Part shown: in pieces, positions 19,201-27,188 of the stretch
Layout: the number at the start of each line of letters is the position of its first letter
Position numbering within the stretch: position 1 is the stretch's first letter
Assembly (NCBI GenBank): GCA_964572845.1
Contig: CAZNFX010000011.1
Coordinates: 91,079-155,078 of the forward strand
Source of the DNA: Bin55 sp964572845
GTDB taxonomy: Bacteria; Pseudomonadota; Gammaproteobacteria; Pseudomonadales; Azotimanducaceae
Length of the DNA: 64,000 nucleotides
Direction: 5' to 3'
Made by a program: the position numbers and the translations under genes
Notes under the pieces: generated by a model
Told to the model about the DNA's origin: nothing
Databases searched by the model: none
What the model saw: the letters and a program-made list of their open reading frames with translations, nothing else

Positions 19201-19676
19201 AGAATCAATGGGCTTCCATTGAATTCTTCAAGCATGTCTCGAGCCTGTTCACACGACACTGGTTCGCTTGAGCCTCGAATGATGGGGACACCGATTTGTT
19301 CGGCTACATGCCTCGCCTTGGCTTTGTCTCCAAAAAGTCTTAGCGTCTCGGGTCTTGGACCAACAAACGTTATTCCGGCATCCTGCGCCGCTTGAGCAAA
19401 GTCCGCATTTTCCGCAAGAAACCCATAGCCTGGATGAATGGCGTCACTATTACTTTCACGTGCTATTTCTATGATTTTGGCTATGTTCAGGTAGGCTTTC
19501 GCTCCGATGCCAGGAATTTGTACGGCTTGGTCCGTGACGTGTCTGTGGATGCAATCCACATCGTCTTCCGAGTAGATCGAAGTCGTTTCGATTCCCAAAT
19601 CAGCCGCAGCTCTTGCGATTCGGACGGCAATCTCGCCCCGATTTGCAATCAGCAGTCGTTTCACTAGATCCGACAT
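16290..19676 (-). CDS. Single-chain biotin-dependent acyl-CoA carboxylase (BC-BCCP-CT fusion)
   Basis: An 1128-residue enzyme holding all three activities of an acyl-CoA carboxylase. Residues 1-450 are biotin carboxylase (LLIANRGEIAVRI, the ATP-grasp loop KAVAGGGGRGSRMV, HIEVQVIGD). Residues 530-605 are the biotin carrier domain, with biotinyl Lys557 in EAMKMEH. Residues 640-1128 are the two halves of the carboxyltransferase (GGGGGRPGDD, CPGMMVGPD). Most bacteria encode these parts on two to four genes. The layout matches the multifunctional single-chain carboxylases known from some bacteria, which can take acetyl-, propionyl- or longer acyl-CoA, so the substrate is open. The start at MSDLVKRLLIANRGE fits the family. 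A 182-nt region separates it from a divergent transporter. Confidence 0.93.
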   Translation of the reverse strand: MSDLVKRLLIANRGEIAVRIARAAADLGIETTSIYSEDDVDCIHRHVTDQAVQIPGIGAKAYLNIAKIIEIARESNSDAIHPGYGFLAENADFAQAAQDAGITFVGPRPETLRLFGDKAKARHVAEQIGVPIIRGSSEPVSCEQARDMLEEFNGSPLILKAVAGGGGRGSRMVFHPDELDEAFARASSEANAAFGNESLYAEELISDARHIEVQVIGDETGTVSHLYERECSAQRRHQKVVEVAPAPELDENVRNRLVDAAIRFAEHTNYVSLGTFEFLVCGESTYFIETNARLQVEHTITEEVTGVDLVQAQLLIASGKTLAELELDQPPKCSGYAIQARVNMEKMIANGTVVPTSGTLTAYDSPSGPGVRTDGMGYTGYATSINFDSLLAKVIVRGRTVESAVRSSLRALSEFRIEGVETNIPFLQNTIAHEDFANGKITTRWVDDNIEALAAPSEANKSRVPLSAESASGSGGDGFAGARVDTSDPLALFDHDAKIKAEAQQQDDREISSEPIPELEGATGLSSSIQGTIVSITVSQGDEVAMGQQVAVVEAMKMEHVIAADHDGIVRKVTMAPGDVVKEGYPIVFVERAEISDQSLEGVEEVDLDHIRDDLKLTYERHAYVEDENRPEAVAKRYARGYRMPRENIAELMDPGSFKEYWPLIVARQHSRHDMETLRKNTPADGLIAGIGTVNADLFGEDAARTMLVHYDYTVLAGTQGGRNHYKQDRMFELASRFRIPLILFGEGGGGRPGDDSRGPGVAFDTHTFTQFSKLSGLVPMISVINGRTFAGNTALVACCDVIIATEKTTVAMGGPAMIEGGGLGIYTPEEVGPMSFQVPNGVVDILAKDEADAVQVAKKYLSYFQGDVESWESHDQRKLRHVVPENRLRLYNMKDIVHTIADVGSVLEVREKFGIGVITAFIRVEGKPMGVIANNPHHLAGAIDSDGADKGARFIQLCDAFDLPVLSLMDCPGMMVGPDVEKTALVRHCVRMFNAGANLTTPLFGVVVRKAYGLGVQAMCGASSLVGFFTVAWPTAEFAGMNIEGSVKLGFRKELAAIEDPEDRRIEFERRVARAYEGAKAINAGVGGGLDDVIDPADTRSWIASSLKRLPPRQPRTEKKYPYIDTW

Positions 19677-19858
19677 CCGTCAAAAATCGCCATTTTATTG
19701 GAGTAGGGTGGAGTGCCTGTCTTCATTTGCGTGCGCAGGCAAGATCTCAGACCTATAATTTCAGAGACTTTGAAACTCTTTCGTTCCAAAATGTCACTGC
19801 CAGCTCTACTACTCTAGATCAGTCCACTCAGATTGGCGCTTGAAGACTACCAATCACC

Positions 19859-21109
19859 TTGCAAGAGCGCACTCTTGGTATTCGAGGCGTCAACAATTTG
19901 AAAACAACAGGCCGCAGTAGCATTCCAGCGAGCTGGCAAACTCCAATGGCATTCCTTGTCATTGCAAGCATTGCCATACCCATTGGCCTTTCGACTTGGC
20001 AAGCGCTGATCAACAACTATGCGGTCGAACAGCTGGCGTTCACAGGTCTTGACAACGGCCTAATGCACAGCTTCCGTGAAATTCCTGGATTTCTCACCTT
20101 TACTACGGTGTTCTTTCTTCTCGTAATGCGGGAACAGAGATTTGCCGTATTTGCGCTTGCGGCGTTCGGTCTAGGAGTAGCCATTACAGGTCTGTTGCCC
20201 AGTGCGATCGGCCTATATTGCGCTGTAGTCCTCATGTCCTTAGGATTCCACTACTTCGAGACGGTGAAGCAATCCCTCTCCTTGCAGTGGCTACCCAAAG
20301 ATGACGCGCCAAAATTGCTAGGTCGGTTGATGTCGATTGGCTCAATAGCCGCGTTCCTTACCTTTGTCTGCATTCTGGCGCTTGTAGAAGGTCCCAAGTT
20401 GTTCGGACTTCCTGGATTGGACTTTCTCCCAATATTCGCAGTTGCTGGAGGCATCGTGTTGGTGCTGGTGCTCTACTTGCAACTTGCCTTTCCCAAGATC
20501 GAGAGCAAGGTTCCACAGCGCAAGCATCTAGTTGTACGCGCTCGCTATTGGCTCTACTTTATCCTGACATTCTTCTCAGGTGCACGTAGGCAGATTTTCG
20601 TTGCCTTTGCCGGTTTCTTGCTGGTTGAGAAATTCGGCTACAGTCTGACGAACATCACGATATTGTTGCTGCTAAACCACTTTTGCACTTGGCTGTTCGC
20701 TGAACGCCTTGGTGCGCTGATCGGCGTGATTGGCGAAAAACGCGCACTTACTATCGAATACATCGGCTTGGTAGTGGTGTTTGTTGGTTACGCGTTTGTG
20801 GAATCAGCTTTCATCGCTGGGGGTCTCTACGTTGTGGACAACCTGTTCTTTGCGTTGGCCATCGCTGTAAAGACTTACTTTCAGAAGATCGCCGATCCTC
20901 GCGACATCGCGGGAACTGCAAGCGTTGCACTTACGATAAATCATGTGCTGGCCGTAATTGTTCCCGCTGTATTGGGATTGGTCTGGTTGTCTTCGCGGAG
21001 TGCGGTGTTTCTCATTGGCGCGGGGCTTGCCCTCATATCCCTTTGCTTGTCGCAGTTGATTCCCCGAAGACCGCGCGTTGGTTACGAGTACGTGTTGAAG
21101 TCTCCATAA
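19859..21109 (+). CDS. MFS-type transporter
   Basis: A 416-residue polytopic inner-membrane protein with about 11-12 hydrophobic helices, laid out like the major facilitator superfamily. The loop LGRLMSIGSIAAFL near the middle and the symmetrical halves fit that family. The start is uncertain. The frame opens at a TTG (19859) without a clear ribosome site, while an in-frame ATG at 19946 would still precede the first helix. A TATAAT hexamer lies at 19754-19759, but no good -35 is visible. No substrate can be inferred. It is divergent from the acyl-CoA carboxylase. Confidence 0.85.
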   Translation: MQERTLGIRGVNNLKTTGRSSIPASWQTPMAFLVIASIAIPIGLSTWQALINNYAVEQLAFTGLDNGLMHSFREIPGFLTFTTVFFLLVMREQRFAVFALAAFGLGVAITGLLPSAIGLYCAVVLMSLGFHYFETVKQSLSLQWLPKDDAPKLLGRLMSIGSIAAFLTFVCILALVEGPKLFGLPGLDFLPIFAVAGGIVLVLVLYLQLAFPKIESKVPQRKHLVVRARYWLYFILTFFSGARRQIFVAFAGFLLVEKFGYSLTNITILLLLNHFCTWLFAERLGALIGVIGEKRALTIEYIGLVVVFVGYAFVESAFIAGGLYVVDNLFFALAIAVKTYFQKIADPRDIAGTASVALTINHVLAVIVPAVLGLVWLSSRSAVFLIGAGLALISLCLSQLIPRRPRVGYEYVLKSP

Positions 21110-22119
21110 ATGCAAGTTGTTCTATGAGTTAGGGCTTGTTTGGAAAGTGGCTAGTAGAAAGAGGGCACGCGTCAAGAGACCGGATCCCAATGTTGGAATC
21201 GAGCTCTCATGTCTGTAGCCGTCGCCAAAATTCTGGAGATCCGCAAGCCTTTGGTATGCACGAGAAGCCAACGATATATACGGCTATACGCACGGATCTC
21301 TTGTCTTGAACAGCGTAGGATCAACCCACGTCTCTCGCCGTCCTACACTTAGTACGAGCAGTGATTGATTTGTACGGCAGCCCCTCAATCGGGATTGGTT
21401 GCCTCGACGAAAACGTACACTACAATACTATGTATCTATGTACAGTAATTTTGTCGATAACGTCGTATTTGTGACACTATAGATTCCCCCACAGATCGAC
21501 TAAGCGTAGAGCTAGTCGTATGCGACGCCGACAAGGGTAGAGTTCGTTGGATATGCATGTTCAACACGAGATCGTTTGGCAACCGCACCGTCATATGGAA
21601 GTGTGTTTGACTCATCGATTGACAATGTGAGTCTGCACCATTGGAACATCTTTGCTGACAAGGAACTACGTGAGAACGCAACTACCGAGGATTTCTCGGT
21701 AGTTCAAGACGCTAATCGCATTTCGCATCGAAATTGAATGCAAAGAATTAGACGCAGAAGCAACTATCAGGAGTTTCTTGAAAGTTCAAATGGGATGTAG
21801 ACGGACCAATTGGGGTCATGTCCGAAACTACAAAATAGATGCGATTGACTCCATCGGCTATCGAGCAAACACAAGACAAGGAATAAGTTCTGGCATGTGG
21901 GCGAATGTCATATTTCGTGAGCCTTTGGTATCTGGCTACAAACTGAAGTTTGGTTTTCCGATTCGGCGAGGAAGAGTTGTTCGGTGTCGTGCCACAACTG
22001 GAGTGCAAGTATCATGCAAAACCGCGTTGGCCGCTAAGGTCAACATAACGTGAGGCAACCTTGTGTAACTCCCTGCACCCTTGCTTCATCTATGGGATAC
22101 ACAGGCAGGGGATCACAAT
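21110..22119. other. 1-kb intergenic region without a convincing gene
   Basis: No open frame here has a good ribosome site or recognisable protein content. The region does hold two features: a promoter-like element with an SOS-box-like sequence (21399-21445) and a strong 10-bp hairpin (21680-21704). A 91-codon frame at 21778-22053 lacks a recognisable domain, and I do not accept it as a gene. The region could carry a small RNA or the remains of a lost gene. Confidence 0.5.
21680..21704. repeat. Strong 10-bp inverted repeat (hairpin)
   Basis: The arms AACTACCGAG (21680-21689) and CTCGGTAGTT (21695-21704) are perfectly complementary, with the 5-nt loop GATTT. No T-tract follows on either strand. 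It sits in the middle of the 1-kb gap and could end or stabilise a small RNA, or be a protein-binding palindrome. Confidence 0.6.
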
Positions 22120-23787
22120 GTGAAAGCACTATTGCGCGCATTCTTGGTAGTAGCAATGACATTGGCGCTAATGGGAGCCAGTGAAAACAACTCAAACACC
22201 TACAGAATCGTCGGTCAATACATAGCAATCGAACCCGACACCACGGAAGCCATTGATCCAGCAACAGCTGAGTCTGAGGAATCTGCCGATCTGTCGACTG
22301 CGACCATATTGATTACGTATGAAGTCGAAGAGGAAGACGGCGAAACCAAAACAGTGGAATTGGCTACAGGTAGTTTTGTCGATGGCAAGATAGTCTTCGA
22401 AGGGGAAATTGACAGGCCAACCGATATCAAGATTTCAGTTCCGGAGCTCGCGAAACAGAGAGTGTGGGCCAATACAACGCTAACTCCTGGCGGGGAAGAG
22501 ACTTCGTTTGCACTTGTGGATGAGTTTGAAAACGACATGTTGGATCGCATCGCCTTTATTGGATCTTCTCGAAAGGTCAAGAATCCGGCTCATAAGTTTG
22601 TAGTATCCGGGAATCTTGGTTCGATGAACAAGGACTTGTCACTCGCGGATGTGGTTGTCAGTGGACTACGAGATGTCTTGAACAAGCCGACTGTCATCAG
22701 TTCTGGCAACATGCTACTAAGCGAAGGCAAGTTCACGTTCGAAGGCGAGATTCAAGAACCTGCAGTTGTACAAGTGTCCGTTATAACTTTCCATGACCCA
22801 AGTTACTTTGCGTCTCAACTGTATGCAGTGGTCGAGCCCGGTACGGAAATTTCTGTGCATGCTCAAAGCGACGGAAACCGACTCGTTGCGACATCAGGAA
22901 CCGGTCGGCACGCCAAACTCATCGAGAGTTGGCGGCAAAGCTCCGAATACTTGGATCTTAGGGCTAGGCTCGATGTCGCCAAGGCGGAGTTTATGGCTGG
23001 GCAAGCACCTCTTTGGGCAGCTGTCGAGTCTGGCGAAGGCGAGGAGGCCGTTGCAAGACTTAACGCATACATCAAGGACGACAATCATGAATACGTGAAG
23101 ATTGAGCAAAGGCTAGAGGAAATCCGAAGCAACAAGCTGCAATCTATTGCCAAGCACGCAGACGATCCGCTTGACTCTCTTCTTGCGATGGAGTTGGGTG
23201 CTTTCAGATTAGATTCTGGTAATCGCAGCGAGGCATTCCCAGTCTACGATAGGTTGGCCGATGTGTTAGATGAAGATCTTGTAGTAAGGCGTGTGGTTCC
23301 TGCTCGAGAGAAACTCATTCAGTTCATTGCAGGTGAAGAAAATGACGCCGATCTCGTACCCGGCCAAAAAGTACCAGACTTTACGCTCACCGATCTGAAC
23401 GGCGAGGAAGTTGCTCTTTACGATGTTCTGGCAGAGAACGAATATGTTCTCGTTGAGTTCTGGGCGTCCTGGTGCGGTCCCTGCATACAGGCCTTTCCAG
23501 CCCTTAAGACTCTACATGCAGATTACAACACCAATGGATTCGAAATAGTCTCGGTATCCATCGACCATGACTCCTATAGCTGGGAGCAGGAGTCGAAGGC
23601 ACAGGCACTCCCGTGGATAGATGTTGGAGAGATGGAAGGATGGAACGGTCCAACTGCTACTGCCTATGGAGTCCAGTTTGTTCCCAAAGGCTATTTGGTA
23701 GACAGCACCGGGCTCATACTCGAAAAGGACTTGGATCCAGGCGAGCTTGGCGAATTCCTGACCGCAAGACTTGGCATTGAAGAGTAG
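22120..23787 (+). CDS. Exported TlpA-like thioredoxin-domain protein
   Basis: A 555-residue protein. I choose the GTG at 22120 because AGGGGA lies about 7 nt upstream and the resulting N-terminus (VKALLRAFLVVAMTLALMGASE) is a clear Sec signal peptide; a longer frame from 22081 starts without these. Residues 30-260 are beta-rich and resemble the DUF4369-like domain found before TlpA domains. A helical linker follows. Residues 410-555 are a TlpA/ResA-type thioredoxin fold with Cys452-Gly-Pro-Cys455 in FWASWCGPC. It should act in the periplasm as a thiol-disulfide reductase or cytochrome-maturation-like factor. No DsbD or cytochrome c genes are nearby. Confidence 0.9.
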   Translation: MKALLRAFLVVAMTLALMGASENNSNTYRIVGQYIAIEPDTTEAIDPATAESEESADLSTATILITYEVEEEDGETKTVELATGSFVDGKIVFEGEIDRPTDIKISVPELAKQRVWANTTLTPGGEETSFALVDEFENDMLDRIAFIGSSRKVKNPAHKFVVSGNLGSMNKDLSLADVVVSGLRDVLNKPTVISSGNMLLSEGKFTFEGEIQEPAVVQVSVITFHDPSYFASQLYAVVEPGTEISVHAQSDGNRLVATSGTGRHAKLIESWRQSSEYLDLRARLDVAKAEFMAGQAPLWAAVESGEGEEAVARLNAYIKDDNHEYVKIEQRLEEIRSNKLQSIAKHADDPLDSLLAMELGAFRLDSGNRSEAFPVYDRLADVLDEDLVVRRVVPAREKLIQFIAGEENDADLVPGQKVPDFTLTDLNGEEVALYDVLAENEYVLVEFWASWCGPCIQAFPALKTLHADYNTNGFEIVSVSIDHDSYSWEQESKAQALPWIDVGEMEGWNGPTATAYGVQFVPKGYLVDSTGLILEKDLDPGELGEFLTARLGIEE

Positions 23788-23792
23788 TCTGA

Positions 23793-23812
23793 ATAGGATG
23801 CGTTCGTCCTAT
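23793..23812. terminator. Hairpin between convergent TlpA-like and hydrolase genes
   Basis: ATAGGATG and CGTCCTAT form an 8-bp stem with one T-G wobble and the loop CGTT, just after the TlpA-like stop and before the convergent hydrolase. It is placed where a bidirectional terminator would be, but lacks a T-tract. Confidence 0.35.
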
Positions 23813-23919
23813 CCTCAATCGCACATTTACTGAGGGGAGTGGATATTCGAACTTGCTGCTAGCGACTTTTGCGAAGCCCACAACTGACTCTACACCAGAC
23901 GGCGCAGCGAGAGGTCAGG

Positions 23920-25158
23920 TCAATCAATAATCGCTTGTCGCACCGCGTTCTCAAAGTCGTACTGCGCACCGGGATGAGGTTGTTGCAACATGAGGACGCC
24001 AGTCAACTCCTCTGCCGGATCGGTCCAAGAACGGGTGCCGAATGCACCTCCCCACCCAAAAGCTCCTGCACTTCGTCGACTGTCTGCAGCAATAGGATCT
24101 AAGACTACGGCAACGGTATAACCGAAACCTAGTCCCCTCGCATTCTGCGAGAAGCCCTTGTAGAGGTCGCCCAAGTGATTGCTCCCCATTACTTCTACAG
24201 AGCGTGAACCGAGTAAGCGTCGACCAAACAACTCCCCACCATTGGCCAACATCTGCTCAAAATGCAGATAGTCGCGTGCGGTGCTCGATAAACCGTAGGA
24301 TCCTGAAAAATAGGTGGTTTCTACGGTCCTGCTCGAGATGTCACGACCTTGTATTACGACCCGTCGAGATTCCTTCGATTCAGGTAGGTTGTAGTGTGTA
24401 TCGGTCATTTCTAGGGGATCAAAAATGCGCGTCTGTACGAACTCGTCGTATGGCATCCCAGAAACAATCTCAATGACTCGAGCGACGACATCGAGCCCAG
24501 TGCCACCACTGTATACCCAACGAGTGCCCGGTTGAAAATCCAACACTGCTCTTCCGAGAGTAGGGATGTATTCCGCAAGCGTAGTCCGCTCCGTTCGTTC
24601 GGATACCGCTGAACCCAAACCGCCGCTAGCCAAGCCGGATGTGTGGGTTAGCAGGTGTTCAATTGTGATGGGTGTTTGGGCAGGCACAAGTCGGTGTTCC
24701 GGCGGATTGCGACGATCAACGCGAAACGGGCTAATATCTTCGTCCGCCGGTTCTTTCAACACCGCGACCTGCATGTCCTCGAATTCAGGAATGTACTTCG
24801 ACACGGGGTCTCGTGGGCGGATCAGTCCTTCCTCAATCATCATCATGGCGGCAACGCCAAGCACTGGCTTGGTAGACGACATCATGATGAAAATTGCATC
24901 TTTCTCCATGGGTCGTTCCTCTTCCACATCCATCAGCCCGTGCGCCTTGAAATGAACCACTTTTCCTCTGCGTGCTACCACGGTAACCGCTCCTTGGATG
25001 TTGCCAGCATGGATGTGACGCTGCATCGCCGCGTCGATTCGCTGCAATCGGTCCGTAGACATACCGACGGATTCAGCTTCCGCAACTGGAATCTCCGCAC
25101 CACAGAGAGAGATTGCTGAGAAGATCCAAAAGGTAACAAACCAATAACGTAGACGCAT
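23920..25158 (-). CDS. Serine hydrolase, beta-lactamase class C / esterase family
   Basis: A 412-residue exported serine hydrolase of the beta-lactamase/penicillin-binding-like superfamily. The N-terminus (MRLRYWFVTFWIFSAISLCGAE) is a Sec signal peptide. The nucleophile is Ser94 in the SxxK motif SSTK (residues 94-97). YSGG at about residue 203 takes the place of the YxN motif. HPGAQYDFENAV near the end is the region where an HxG-type third motif is expected. Such proteins are often esterases or peptidases rather than antibiotic-degrading enzymes. It is monocistronic, with a 204-nt spacer before the PhoX-family gene. Confidence 0.9.
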   Translation of the reverse strand: MRLRYWFVTFWIFSAISLCGAEIPVAEAESVGMSTDRLQRIDAAMQRHIHAGNIQGAVTVVARRGKVVHFKAHGLMDVEEERPMEKDAIFIMMSSTKPVLGVAAMMMIEEGLIRPRDPVSKYIPEFEDMQVAVLKEPADEDISPFRVDRRNPPEHRLVPAQTPITIEHLLTHTSGLASGGLGSAVSERTERTTLAEYIPTLGRAVLDFQPGTRWVYSGGTGLDVVARVIEIVSGMPYDEFVQTRIFDPLEMTDTHYNLPESKESRRVVIQGRDISSRTVETTYFSGSYGLSSTARDYLHFEQMLANGGELFGRRLLGSRSVEVMGSNHLGDLYKGFSQNARGLGFGYTVAVVLDPIAADSRRSAGAFGWGGAFGTRSWTDPAEELTGVLMLQQPHPGAQYDFENAVRQAIID

Positions 25159-25362
25159 AGTTGTACTCCTGTCGAAAGTCTGTGCTGAGTTCGGGAAAGC
25201 GTTTCACGATGCCGAAACTATTATGGTTGAGTGGGTTCGGTCCTCGAATAGAGAGTACAAATCCGTCGTTGTTGCCTTAGTCTGCCAAATTAACCGAGTT
25301 CACTCGCTCTAATGTAGTTACACACGCGGAGGTTCTTCGGAACTCCGACGTAAAACTCTCGT

Positions 25363-26961
25363 TTAACTGGGACCTTGCACGGATTCTAGTGAATTCCACG
25401 GTCCGGTGATCGCGAACGTAATGCCAGGAGTTTGTATGTTCACGAAGAGCGTTGTCCCATCCGGCGAAAAGGTCGCTCCTGCCCATTCAGCCCGGCGATA
25501 GTCACCGGGATTGATCGCTGGTTTACCTCCTATGGGCTCGTCTATCACAATGTTGTTTTCTCCGAGCTCTATCGTTTGACCGTGCTTGTTTACGACGATA
25601 AGCCTTGTTCCTCTGACGATGTTGCCGGACGAGGTGGTTTGACCCCCTCCGTCTTCACATGCGAGTACGAGTCCGTTATCAAGTATCGTGATATTGTCAG
25701 GTGCATCGACGACCGCTTCGCTTGGAGAGACATAGTAAGCGTGCAGAAGGGACTCAGCCGGTTTGTAGATCCATATGACGCCGGCCCCAGCTGGGCCCCC
25801 TGCAGTGTCAACCCAATAGATTGAGTTGCCGTGGAACCAAGCGCCTTCCCCGCGGGCAAAGCGTGCACCACCTGCTTCTTCTCCTTGTAGATAGGGACCC
25901 GATTTTCCTGTGCCCACAACATTTCCGTCAAAATGTTCTGAAGAGAAGTCTTCAGGGTCGTGGTCTGGCTCTTCAATGGATACCCAATCGACCTCATACT
26001 CGTCGCCCCTTTGTGGTTGTCGGAGATCGGCATTTGGCGTTCCTCGGACACGTAGCATTTCAAGACGGCCGCCTTCTTCCAACGCACCATGTTTAGGTTG
26101 CTTGTTTCGTGGCAGGTAACGATAGAAGCCGGAGTGAGAACTGTTGTCCTCTGTCAGGTAGACGATACCCGTCTTAGGGTCAAGTGCTGCAGCTTCGTGC
26201 CGGAACAGACCCATCTCGACGATCGGATTGCCGCTTGCTCGACCCTCGGCCGGAACTTCAAACACAAAGCCATGATCCAGTGCACCAATTCGACTAGTTC
26301 GGAGGACGATCTCTTCACAGGTCAGCCAAGTACCCCAGGGAGTAGGACCTCCCGCACAATTCATAGCCGTACCGGCTAGAAGCGGGGTAGTTACTGGTGG
26401 GCGATCTGGGGCGTACGAGACTGCAGTTACTCCGCCACCAAATCCTGGAAAACCGTCGGGAACCCCCTCTGTTCCGGGTGGAATCGTGAAGTCGTCATAG
26501 ATGGGGACGCCTTGCCCGCCGATTTTCTTCCCAATGACTTCCTCATGGTTGCGGATCAACATCACGCCATCCCCGTCGATAGGAAAAGACGCCATGCCAT
26601 CGTGCTTGACTGGTGTCATTGCTCCATCTGCCATGGAATCGCCCGACCAAGAAAAGGATCGGTAGGTAAACCCCTTGGGTAACTTCAACAGGGGCAGTCC
26701 GGTGACAGAATCCAAGGCTGGCGCTAACGCACTCTCTACGGCTGGACTTTGAGCCCATAGTCGACCCAACGACGATGCGACAACGAACGCACCGCCTGTC
26801 CTCAAAACTGATCTCCTACTTATTCCGCTCACAGAATTAATGTCCACAAACAACGGCGACGGTAGATTAACAAATTGAGTTCGACAGGCACATGATTCCG
26901 CGAAATCCGCGCGCTGGCCAAGAATTTCTGCTTTTGCGGTTTCTGTTCGGAACAAACTCAT
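25363..26961 (-). CDS. phoX: PhoX-family (DUF839) phosphatase, Tat-exported
   Basis: A 532-residue PhoX-type beta-propeller, a family whose characterised members are calcium- and iron-dependent alkaline phosphatases. The Tat motif SRRSVLRTGGAF lies at about residues 48-60, followed by a hydrophobic core. CLASSIC core segments include LIRNHEEVIG, GGTAMNCAGGPTPWGTWLTCEE and HGFVFEVPAEG. A 47-residue region before the twin Arg is unusually long, so translation may begin at an internal codon such as the GTG at codon 39. Neither start has a clear ribosome site. No PHO box is recognisable upstream and no phosphate transport genes are near. Confidence 0.88.
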   Translation of the reverse strand: MSLFRTETAKAEILGQRADFAESCACRTQFVNLPSPLFVDINSVSGISRRSVLRTGGAFVVASSLGRLWAQSPAVESALAPALDSVTGLPLLKLPKGFTYRSFSWSGDSMADGAMTPVKHDGMASFPIDGDGVMLIRNHEEVIGKKIGGQGVPIYDDFTIPPGTEGVPDGFPGFGGGVTAVSYAPDRPPVTTPLLAGTAMNCAGGPTPWGTWLTCEEIVLRTSRIGALDHGFVFEVPAEGRASGNPIVEMGLFRHEAAALDPKTGIVYLTEDNSSHSGFYRYLPRNKQPKHGALEEGGRLEMLRVRGTPNADLRQPQRGDEYEVDWVSIEEPDHDPEDFSSEHFDGNVVGTGKSGPYLQGEEAGGARFARGEGAWFHGNSIYWVDTAGGPAGAGVIWIYKPAESLLHAYYVSPSEAVVDAPDNITILDNGLVLACEDGGGQTTSSGNIVRGTRLIVVNKHGQTIELGENNIVIDEPIGGKPAINPGDYRRAEWAGATFSPDGTTLFVNIQTPGITFAITGPWNSLESVQGPS

Positions 26962-27100
26962 TTAGGAGCATGTGTAATTTTCCCAAACTCCGCTTGGATC
27001 CGATTTAAACATTCGGGCTGGAGTTGCGCGGTCAAGCAACGCAACAGGCTATGGATTCTAATGTGCTGCACAAAATACATGGGTGTTATAGACTGAAAAT

Positions 27101-27154
27101 GTATAAAATATAGCTATGTTTACGACAACTGTTCTCTATAACATAGCTATGTTA
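27101..27154. promoter_or_regulatory. Paired palindromic operator-like sites upstream of the DUF4143 ATPase
   Basis: A perfect 16-bp palindrome, TAACATAGCTATGTTA, lies at 27139-27154. A second copy, AATATAGCTATGTT (27107-27120), differs from the palindrome's 14-bp core by one base. The centres are 33 bp apart, about three helical turns, as expected for two dimers on one DNA face. The AT-rich TATAAA (27102-27107) and TATAAC (27137-27142) within the sites could be -10 elements. The regulator is unknown; autoregulation by an unlinked or downstream factor is possible. Confidence 0.6.
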
Positions 27155-27188
27155 GTTATTTCTTCCCACATGCTGCTGGCCCACTAGT

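Noticed and set aside
21778..22053. A 91-codon frame before the TlpA-like gene
   Set aside because: There is no ribosome site, no domain, and composition unlike the neighbouring proteins.
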